Positions 1-5,760 of a stretch of 8,567 nucleotides of DNA are shown here, in pieces (the first letter of the stretch is position 1; each line of letters starts with the position of its first letter). Source of the DNA: Limnohabitans sp. GTDB taxonomy: Bacteria > Pseudomonadota > Gammaproteobacteria > Burkholderiales > Burkholderiaceae_C. The DNA is taken from contig SHXP01000087.1 in NCBI GenBank assembly GCA_009693225.1, forward strand, positions 1-8,567, in the 5' to 3' direction. The position numbers and the translations under genes are program-made. The notes under the pieces were generated by a model. That model was given only the letters and a program-made list of their open reading frames with translations, had not been told where the DNA came from and searched no databases.

Positions 1-199
1 CATGCGGCGTGATGTCGGATTCAAACGCCTCGGGCAGCAAATGCATGAAGGCGGTAGCCAGCAAAGCACCCGCTGCCAGGCTGAGCAAATGCTGGGTGAA
101 ACGCACCATCAGCGCGCGAGCCAGCAAGGCGGCCAGCAGCACGCTGCCCACACCGGCGCTCAAGGTACCAGCCAATATCGCCAACAAAGTCAAGCTCAT
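1..199 (-). CDS. ZIP-family metal transporter, N-terminal fragment (runs off the window)
   Basis: The first 66 codons are read on the minus strand from an ATG at 199-197; the rest lies outside the window. ZIP proteins are inner-membrane carriers that usually import zinc or other divalent metals into the cytoplasm. Seen: a hydrophobic segment at residues 3-27 (rich in Leu, Ala and Gly), a basic turn near residues 28-33, and a second hydrophobic segment at about 37-55 running into HLLPEAFE (53-60). The small-residue stretch SLAAGALLATAF followed by HLLPEA is characteristic of the second helix of ZIP proteins. The gene starts 21 bases after the stop of the upstream hydrolase on the same strand, so co-transcription is likely. 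No good Shine-Dalgarno sequence precedes the ATG. The metal specificity cannot be told because the metal-binding helices TM4 and TM5 are missing. Another small membrane carrier is possible but less likely. Confidence 0.72.
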   Translation of the reverse strand, partial: MSLTLLAILAGTLSAGVGSVLLAALLARALMVRFTQHLLSLAAGALLATAFMHLLPEAFESDITPH

Positions 200-220
200 G
201 TCGCTGTCACTTCAAAACAA

Positions 221-1119
221 TCAGACCACACCCTGGCGTGTCAGCCAGCTCAGCATGCGCTGCCAGCCGTCTTTGGCCGGGGCCTCGCGGTAACTCGGCC
301 GGTAATCGGCGTGAAATGCATGCGGAGCATCCGCATACACATGAATATCGCTGAGCCTGCCGGCACCGGAAGCGGCAGCGGCAAGTGCGGTCTGCATCCT
401 GACAGCGGTCTCAACGGGAATACCGGTGTCTGCTGAACCATACAAACCCAGTACCGGGGCCTTCAATTCGTTCACCAACTCCAGCGGATGCCGGGGAGTG
501 AGCGCGTTGCTTTGACCGGTCAACTTGCCGTACCAGGCCACCCCGGCTTTGACCGCCGGATTGTGGGCAGCATACAACCAGGTGATGCGTCCGCCCCAGC
601 AAAAACCGGTGATGCCTAATCTGGAGACATCCCCGCCATTGCTGCCAGCCCAGGACACACAGGCATCCAGATCGCCCATCACCTGGGCATCAGGTACCTT
701 GGACACCACCTCGGCAATGAGCTTGCCCATCTCGGCATAGCTGCCGGGGTCCCCCTGACGAAGCATCAATTCGGGAGCGATCACCAGATAGCCCAGGTGC
801 GCCAATCGCCGTGTGATGTCGGCGATGTATTCGTGCACGCCGAAAATCTCCGACACCACCAGCACCACCGGACAGTTTTTGCTGCCCCAGGCATGCTGCG
901 GTAGGCCGGCATCTGAAAACCGTTCACACCGATCATCACCTCGCCGTGCAACAAACCTTCACCGCTGGTGCGGACAGCTGATTGGGCAGACACTGGCAGA
1001 CAGGCAGCAGCATAACCGGCCCCGAGCGCAGTTTTCAACCAGTGGCGTCTGTCGCTTTTTTCAAAGACCCGGGTTGCGCCCAGCAGCGCCTTTGCGTCTT
1101 GTATCAGTTCAATATTCAT
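221..1119 (-). pseudogene. Dienelactone hydrolase family protein, Tat-exported, split by a one-base frameshift
   Basis: This is an alpha/beta hydrolase of the dienelactone hydrolase family, which opens lactone or ester bonds with a Cys-His-Asp triad; the substrate is unknown. The first part reads from ATG 1119 to an A5 run (876-880). After the run the frame must shift by one base to continue to the TGA at 223-221. Adding one A gives a 299-residue protein with the junction MPGAAKNCPVVLVVSEIFG, a normal length for the family. In the restored protein, residues 21-29 (KSDRRHWLK) plus a hydrophobic stretch ending SAQSA form a twin-arginine signal. EIFGVHEYIAD follows the junction. The nucleophile elbow GFCWGGR carries Cys174, and Asp231 (GSADTG) and His267 (APHAFHAD) complete the triad. 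Without correction, the 5' frame runs on to a stop at 783-781, and a GTG at 868 opens the catalytic part as a 215-residue ORF. An in-frame TTG at 1152 could extend the start by 11 residues; ATG 1119 is preferred. Confidence 0.85.
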
Positions 1120-1157
1120 AGGGACTGGATTCGTGGTGAGGGCATTAAGCAATGGGA

Positions 1158-1188
1158 ATTATGCGCTGCTGCTGTTTGCACAGGTCAA
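1158..1188 (-). promoter_or_regulatory. Candidate sigma-70 promoter for the dienelactone hydrolase gene
   Basis: On the minus strand, TTGACC (1188-1183; 5 of 6 match to TTGACA) is followed by a 19-base spacer and CATAAT (1163-1158; 5 of 6 match to TATAAT). Transcription would start near 1151, about 32 bases before the ATG at 1119. The -35 box overlaps the polA stop codon. The spacer is longer than the ideal 17, so this is only plausible. I see no intrinsic terminator for polA in the 65-base gap 1120-1184, so read-through from polA is also possible. Confidence 0.35.
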
Positions 1189-3962
1189 TGCGCCTCGTCC
1201 CAGTTGCGCCCGACACCCACCTCGGCCAGCAAGGGCACTTTGAGTGCGGCAACACCCGCCATCAGCCGGGGGATTGCGTTTCTGAGCCAATCCACCTCTG
1301 CGTCCGGGACTTCAAACACCAGTTCATCGTGCACCTGCATGATCATGCGCGTGCCCTTGTGCCCGGCAGCCAGCACCTGCTGCACCTTGACCATGCTGAG
1401 CTTGATCAGGTCGGCTGCCGTCCCCTGCATGGGCGCGTTGATGGCGGCGCGTTCGGCCCCGGCGCGTCTGGGACCGTTCGGTGAATTGATTTCGGGCAGG
1501 TACAAACGCCGCCCGAACACGGTTTGCACATAGCCCTGCGCCTTGGCCTGCGCCCGCGTGTCGTCCATGTAGCGCTTGACCCCGGCAAAGCGCTGGAAAT
1601 AACGCTCTATGTAGTTTTTCGCCGCCGTGTTGTCTATGCCCAGGGCCTTGGCCAGGCCGAAGGCACTCATGCCGTAAATCAAGCCGAAGTTGATCACCTT
1701 GGCGTAGCGGCGCTGTTCGCTGCTGACGGTATCGGGCGTCAGTCCGAACACCTCGGCGGCAGTGGCCTTGTGCACGTCGAGCCCGTCGTGAAAGGCTTTG
1801 AACAAAGCGGGGTCGTCGCTCAGGTGCGCCATGATGCGCAATTCGATCTGGCTGTAGTCGGCGCTGGCAATCACATGGCCCGGCGGCGCCACAAAAGCCT
1901 CGCGCACCTTGCGGCCCTCGGGCGTGCGGATAGGAATGTTCTGCAAATTAGGGTCGTTGCTCGACAGCCTGCCGGTCACCGCCACCGCCTGCGCGTAATG
2001 CGTGTGCACCCTGCCGGTTTGCGGCTGCGCCAGTTGTGCCAGCTTGTCGGTGTAGGTGCCCTTGAGTTTGGCCAGCGAGCGGTGCTCCAGGATTTTTTTC
2101 GGCAGCGGGTAGTCTTCGGCCAGTTTCTCCAGCACTTCCTCGTCGGTGCTGCGTGCACCGGTGGCGGTTTTTTTCACCACCGGCAAACCCAGCTTGTCAA
2201 AAAATATTTCGCCGAGTTGTTTGGGCGAGGCCAGGTTGAACGGCTGCCCGGCGATCTCGTAGGCCTCCTGCTCCAACTGCATGATGCGCAAGCCCAGTGC
2301 ATGGCTTTGTGCAGCCAGAGTGGGCGCGTCAATCAACACGCCGTTGCGCTCGATGCGGTAGAGCGCTTCGCTGCTTTGGATTTCCAACTGGTAGACAAAA
2401 TTCAGCTTCCCGTCCGCCTGCAACAGCGGCCACAAGCGCTGGTGCACCGCCAGGGTGAAATCCGCGTCTTCGCAGGCGTAATGCGCAGCACGCGCCACAT
2501 CCACCTGAGCGAATGAAATCTGGTGCGCGCCCTTACCGCACATGTCTTCATAAGACAGGCCTTTGCGGCCCAGATGCCGGTCGGCCAGGCTCTCCAGGCC
2601 ATGCGGCTTGTGCACTTCCAGCACATAGCTTTGCAGCATGGTGTCGTGCACATAGCCTTGCACTTCAATGCCGTGGTTGGCAAACACATGCCGGTCGTAT
2701 TTCACATGCTGACCCAGTTTGGCTTTGCCGCCATCTTCCAGCCAGGGTTTGAGACGCGCCAGCACCTCCTGCAAGGGAAGTTGCAGCGGCGCATCGGCGG
2801 CGTCATGCGCCAGCGGTATGTATGCCGCCTCGCCTGCCGACACACAGACACTTATGCCGACCAGTTGCGCCTGAATTTCCACCAGCGAGGTGGTTTCGGT
2901 GTCCAGCGCCACCAGTTCAGCCGCTTGTATTTTTGTCAACCAATGGCCGAAGCTGTCCCAGTCCAACACCGTGTCGTATGTCAATTCGACCGTGAGCGCA
3001 GGCGCCGGCGCATCAAAGAGGACGCCGACTTCACCGACACCGCCGCCCTGATGCGCTGCTGACGTGTCGCGGGGTTCATCCGCAGACATTGCGCTGACCA
3101 GGCCTTTGAAACCGTATTGCCTGTAAAAGTCGAGCAAGCCTGTTTCATCCACGGGCTGCATCACAATACCGTCCAGCGACGGCCAGCCGGGCACATAAGG
3201 GCTGAGGTCGCAGTCGGTTTTCATGGTCACCAGTTGACGTCCGGTGACCAGCCACTCCCTGGCCTGGCGCAGATTTTCACCGGCCACGCCCTTGATGTCG
3301 TCGGCGCGCGCCAGCAAGGCATCGAGTGAACCGTATTCGACCAGCCATTTGGCAGCCGTTTTAGGGCCGACCTTGGGCACGCCGGGCACGTTGTCCACGG
3401 TATCGCCGACCAGCGTCTGGAAATCGATCATCAAAGACGGCGGCACGCCGAACTCCCCGGTGACACCGGCGACATCGCGCTTTTTGCCGTTCATGGTGTC
3501 GATGATGGTGATGCGCTCATTCACCAGCTGGCTCAGGTCCTTGTCGCCGCTGGAGACGACCACATTCAACCCCTGGCCCGCAGCGGCATGCGCCAGCGTG
3601 GCAATCACGTCATCGGCTTCCACGCCGAGCACGTCCAGAAGCGGCCAGCCCATGAGCCGCACCAGGCGGTGAATCGGCTCGATCTGGCTGCGCAAATCGT
3701 CCGGTATGGGCGAACGTGTGGCTTTGTAAGCCGGGTAAATCTCGTCGCGGAAAGTCGGACCCTTCGCGTCAAACACGCACACCGCATGCACAGAAGGCCA
3801 TTCCCGGCGCAGGCTTTGCAGCATATTGACCATGCCGCGTATGGCCCCGGTGGCCTGGCTGTTCGGGTCGTTGCGATCGGCGCGCAGATCGGGCATGGCA
3901 TGAAAGGCGCGGTACAGGTAGCTGGAGCCGTCGACCAGCAGTAAAGTGGGTGTGTCTTGCAT
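1185..3962 (-). CDS. polA: DNA polymerase I
   Basis: This is the family A polymerase that removes RNA primers, fills gaps during lagging-strand synthesis and completes excision repair. The protein has 925 residues, against 928 in E. coli. The 5' nuclease domain (about 1-290) shows VDGSSYLYRAFHA (Asp11), VFDAKGPTFR (Asp65), EADDVI (115-120), SGDKDL (Asp140, Asp142) and a helix-hairpin-helix region GDTVDNVPGVPKVGPKTA (186-203). The 3'-5' proofreading domain (about 325-515) keeps its DEDD residues: Asp354 and Glu356 in LDTETTSL, Asp423 in KYDRHVF, and Tyr495 with Asp499 in YACEDADFTL. The polymerase domain (about 525-925) has motif A ADYSQIELR (Asp702), motif B RRYAKVINFGLIYG (Lys755, Phe759, Tyr763) and motif C QVHDELVFEV (His878, Asp879, Glu880). 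All three activities therefore look intact. ATG 3962 is chosen because the nuclease motif begins at once after it. The gene is divergent from thrB across 59 bases. No strong Shine-Dalgarno is seen. Confidence 0.99.
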   Translation of the reverse strand: MQDTPTLLLVDGSSYLYRAFHAMPDLRADRNDPNSQATGAIRGMVNMLQSLRREWPSVHAVCVFDAKGPTFRDEIYPAYKATRSPIPDDLRSQIEPIHRLVRLMGWPLLDVLGVEADDVIATLAHAAAGQGLNVVVSSGDKDLSQLVNERITIIDTMNGKKRDVAGVTGEFGVPPSLMIDFQTLVGDTVDNVPGVPKVGPKTAAKWLVEYGSLDALLARADDIKGVAGENLRQAREWLVTGRQLVTMKTDCDLSPYVPGWPSLDGIVMQPVDETGLLDFYRQYGFKGLVSAMSADEPRDTSAAHQGGGVGEVGVLFDAPAPALTVELTYDTVLDWDSFGHWLTKIQAAELVALDTETTSLVEIQAQLVGISVCVSAGEAAYIPLAHDAADAPLQLPLQEVLARLKPWLEDGGKAKLGQHVKYDRHVFANHGIEVQGYVHDTMLQSYVLEVHKPHGLESLADRHLGRKGLSYEDMCGKGAHQISFAQVDVARAAHYACEDADFTLAVHQRLWPLLQADGKLNFVYQLEIQSSEALYRIERNGVLIDAPTLAAQSHALGLRIMQLEQEAYEIAGQPFNLASPKQLGEIFFDKLGLPVVKKTATGARSTDEEVLEKLAEDYPLPKKILEHRSLAKLKGTYTDKLAQLAQPQTGRVHTHYAQAVAVTGRLSSNDPNLQNIPIRTPEGRKVREAFVAPPGHVIASADYSQIELRIMAHLSDDPALFKAFHDGLDVHKATAAEVFGLTPDTVSSEQRRYAKVINFGLIYGMSAFGLAKALGIDNTAAKNYIERYFQRFAGVKRYMDDTRAQAKAQGYVQTVFGRRLYLPEINSPNGPRRAGAERAAINAPMQGTAADLIKLSMVKVQQVLAAGHKGTRMIMQVHDELVFEVPDAEVDWLRNAIPRLMAGVAALKVPLLAEVGVGRNWDEAH

Positions 3963-3983
3963 AACAAGGATTGTGCCTACAAT
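3957..3983 (+). promoter_or_regulatory. Candidate promoter for the thrB operon
   Basis: TTGCAT (3957-3962) precedes TACAAT (3978-3983; 5 of 6 match to TATAAT) by 15 bases. The -10 is embedded in GCCTACAAT, an exact 9-mer that recurs on the minus strand just upstream of uvrD. Transcription would start near 3990, giving a leader of about 32 bases before ATG 4022. The -35 overlaps the polA start codon, and the short spacer lowers confidence. The -10 also forms the right arm of the inverted repeat ATTGT-GCCT-ACAAT (3970-3983). Confidence 0.4.
3970..3983. repeat. Small perfect inverted repeat between polA and thrB
   Basis: ATTGT and ACAAT are perfect 5-base arms separated by GCCT, in the middle of the 59-base spacer between two divergent genes. 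Position and symmetry would suit a binding site for a dimeric regulator, but the arms are short. The right arm coincides with a -10 box, so chance is a fair explanation. Confidence 0.35.
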
Positions 3984-3991
3984 CGTGGCAT

Positions 3992-4022
3992 CTTTTAGCT
4001 TGAGCTGTTCGCATCCTGTCCA
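3992..4022 (-). promoter_or_regulatory. Weak candidate promoter for polA
   Basis: On the minus strand, TGGACA (4022-4017; 5 of 6 match to TTGACA) lies 19 bases upstream of TAAAAG (3997-3992; 4 of 6 match to TATAAT). Transcription would begin near 3985 and give a leader of about 23 bases. The spacer is long and the -10 box is imperfect, so this is a guess. The -35 overlaps the thrB start codon on the other strand, which would link the two divergent promoters sterically. Confidence 0.25.
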
Positions 4023-4972
4023 TGGCCGTTTTCACCGAAGTTTCCGAGCAGCAAGCCACAGAAATGTTGAACCGGTTGTCCATCGGGGAACTAGTCAGCC
4101 TTCAAGGCATCCACAGCGGCATAGAAAACACCAACTATTTTCTGACAACCGACCAGGGCGAGTACGTGCTGACACTGTTTGAGCGTTTGACCCATGCGCA
4201 ACTGCCTTTTTACCTGTACCTGATGAAACACCTGGCTTGCCGCGGCCTAGCCGTGCCGGACCCGCAGTCCAACCACCAGGGCGACATTCTCTTGACGCTG
4301 TTGGGCAAACCGGCTGCCGTGGTCAATCGACTGGCCGGCGCCTGCCTGGTTCAACCTGCGCCGGTTAATTGCGCCGCCATGGGCAAAACATTGGCGCAGA
4401 TGCATCTGGCGGCCAAAGATTACGACCGCCACCAGATCAATCTGCGCGGGCTGTCATGGTGGAACAACACGGTGCCGCAAATCATGCCCTTTCTGTCGGC
4501 GGACCAATCGATGCTCTTAACGCATGAACTGGCGTTTCAAAACCACGTGACGACGCTGTCAGCCTATACCAGCATGCCCGGCGGCGCAGTCCATGCAGAC
4601 GCGTTCCGCAACAACGTATTGTTTGACGGCGATGTGCTCAGCGGTGTGTTTGATTTTTATTTCGCCGGGGTCGACCTCTGGCTGTTTGACCTGGGCGTGT
4701 GCATCAACGACTGGTGCGTCGATCCGGACACCGGTGTCATGGACTCTTTGCGCCTTGACGGCATGCTGCAGGCATACCAGCAGGTACGTCCTTTGAGTGC
4801 GGCTGAACGCGCCATGTTCAACCCCATGTTGCGCGCGGCAGCCCTTCGTTTCTGGATCTCGCGATTGTGGGATTTCCATCTGCCGCGCGAGGCCAATTTG
4901 TTGCAACCCCATGATCCGGCACACTTTGAACGTGTCTTAACACAAAGACTGTATGACCCTGTCACACTCTGA
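4022..4972 (+). CDS. thrB: Homoserine kinase (aminoglycoside phosphotransferase-like fold)
   Basis: ThrB phosphorylates L-homoserine with ATP to O-phosphohomoserine, the step before threonine synthase; it acts in the cytoplasm. The 316-residue protein matches the kinase-fold form of ThrB found in Pseudomonas and Burkholderiales, not the GHMP-type enzyme of E. coli. Family features seen: GIHSGIENTNYFLTT (about 29-43), EYVLTLFERL (47-56), LPFYLYLMKHL (61-71), LRGLSWW (141-147), the catalytic loop VHADAFRNNVLF (190-201; Asp193 as catalytic base, Asn198 as metal ligand), the metal-binding DFYFAG (Asp211) and FDLGVCINDWC (222-232). The usual loop in relatives as I recall it is HADLFRDNVLF, so Leu194 is replaced by Ala and the first Asp by Asn197; the key HxD and final Asn are kept. 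ATG 4022 is chosen because MAVFT matches the usual N-terminus; no clear Shine-Dalgarno precedes it. The membrane-protein gene follows after 3 bases. Confidence 0.95.
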   Translation: MAVFTEVSEQQATEMLNRLSIGELVSLQGIHSGIENTNYFLTTDQGEYVLTLFERLTHAQLPFYLYLMKHLACRGLAVPDPQSNHQGDILLTLLGKPAAVVNRLAGACLVQPAPVNCAAMGKTLAQMHLAAKDYDRHQINLRGLSWWNNTVPQIMPFLSADQSMLLTHELAFQNHVTTLSAYTSMPGGAVHADAFRNNVLFDGDVLSGVFDFYFAGVDLWLFDLGVCINDWCVDPDTGVMDSLRLDGMLQAYQQVRPLSAAERAMFNPMLRAAALRFWISRLWDFHLPREANLLQPHDPAHFERVLTQRLYDPVTL

Positions 4973-4975
4973 GCC

Positions 4976-5752
4976 ATGAAACTCAATGTAGTCAAAGCCC
5001 GAACCGGTTCCGCTTGGGTACGCCAGGGCATACGCACATTCTGGCGTCAGCCGCTGGCACTCAGCGGTTTGTTTCTGCTGTTCATCGCGCTGGTCTCGCT
5101 GTCGTCCATGCTGTCTTACGGCGGTACGTTTCTGGGTCTGGTGTTCATTCCGGCGGCGTCGCTGGGGCTCATGGCGGCTGCCCGCGAAGCCGACCTAGGT
5201 CGCTTTCCCATGCCCTCGATGCTGATCACCGGCTTCAAGCAAGGTGCGGCACAAAGCAAGCAAATGGTCTTACTGGGTTTTCTCTACGCACTGCTGTTCT
5301 GCTTTGTGCTTGCCATGTCTACGGTGTTTGACAACGGGGACTTTGCCCGCATGTACATGGCGGGCGGCAGCCTGAGTGAAGAGCATATTTTGAATGAGTA
5401 TTTTCAAACAGCCGCCCTGTTCTCGATGCTGATCTACCTGCCTTTGTCGTCCTTGTTCTGGCACGCGCCGGCATTGATGCACTGGCATGCCCAGCCCCTG
5501 GTCAAAAGTATTTTCTTCAGCCTCATGGCCTGCTGGGCCAACTGGCGGGCATTTGCCGTCTTCGGCCTGACCTGGCTGAGCATTTTCCTGGCCACCAGCG
5601 TGTTGCTCAGCCTGATCAGCATGGTGTTTGATGAGGGCCAGTTGTCCCTGACCCTGATGCTGCCGGCGATACTGATGCTGGCCACCATGTTCTTCACTTC
5701 CAGCTATTACAGTTTCCGTGACTGCTTCATCAGCGAACCGGTGCTGGCCTGA
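4976..5752 (+). CDS. BPSS1780-family integral membrane protein, function unknown
   Basis: This 258-residue protein resembles the uncharacterised BPSS1780 family of betaproteobacterial membrane proteins. No enzymatic motif is visible. The N-terminus (1-25) is basic and cytoplasmic in character, containing ARTGSAWVRQGIRTFWRQP. About six hydrophobic segments can be placed at 26-46, 49-68, 96-116, 144-163, 193-217 and 224-242. A polar loop at about 117-142 (DNGDFARMYMAGGSLSEE) sits between the third and fourth. The most conserved-looking element is LFWHAPALMHWHAQPLVKS (160-178), which has three His residues (163, 169, 171) next to a membrane segment. The ATG comes 3 bases after the thrB stop, so translation is probably coupled, with GAG of the thrB stop region as a minimal ribosome contact. 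Operon membership suggests, but does not show, a link to threonine metabolism or transport. The family call rests on recalled similarity. Confidence 0.85.
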   Translation: MKLNVVKARTGSAWVRQGIRTFWRQPLALSGLFLLFIALVSLSSMLSYGGTFLGLVFIPAASLGLMAAAREADLGRFPMPSMLITGFKQGAAQSKQMVLLGFLYALLFCFVLAMSTVFDNGDFARMYMAGGSLSEEHILNEYFQTAALFSMLIYLPLSSLFWHAPALMHWHAQPLVKSIFFSLMACWANWRAFAVFGLTWLSIFLATSVLLSLISMVFDEGQLSLTLMLPAILMLATMFFTSSYYSFRDCFISEPVLA

Positions 5753-5760
5753 GCAGGTTC
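5735..5760. terminator. Bulged stem-loop spanning both convergent stop codons
   Basis: GAACC-gg-TGCT pairs with AGCA-GGTTC around the 6-base loop GGCCTG, giving a 9-bp stem with a two-base bulge on one side. It covers the stop codon of the membrane-protein gene (5750-5752) and part of the uvrD stop (5759-5761). No T-run follows on either strand, so it is not a classic intrinsic terminator. It may slow polymerases or protect 3' ends of converging transcripts. Confidence 0.35.

Noticed and set aside
1119..1152. An upstream TTG start at 1152 for the hydrolase, adding 11 residues.
   Set aside because: TTG is a rare start, no ribosome site precedes it, and the extension adds nothing to the Tat signal, which already has a suitable n-region from ATG 1119.
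1524..2516. A 330-codon open frame on the plus strand, antisense to polA.
   Set aside because: It lies wholly inside the unmistakable polymerase and proofreading domains of polA. Its translation is rich in His, Gln, Arg and Val with no domain, as expected for a frame opposite a GC-rich gene.
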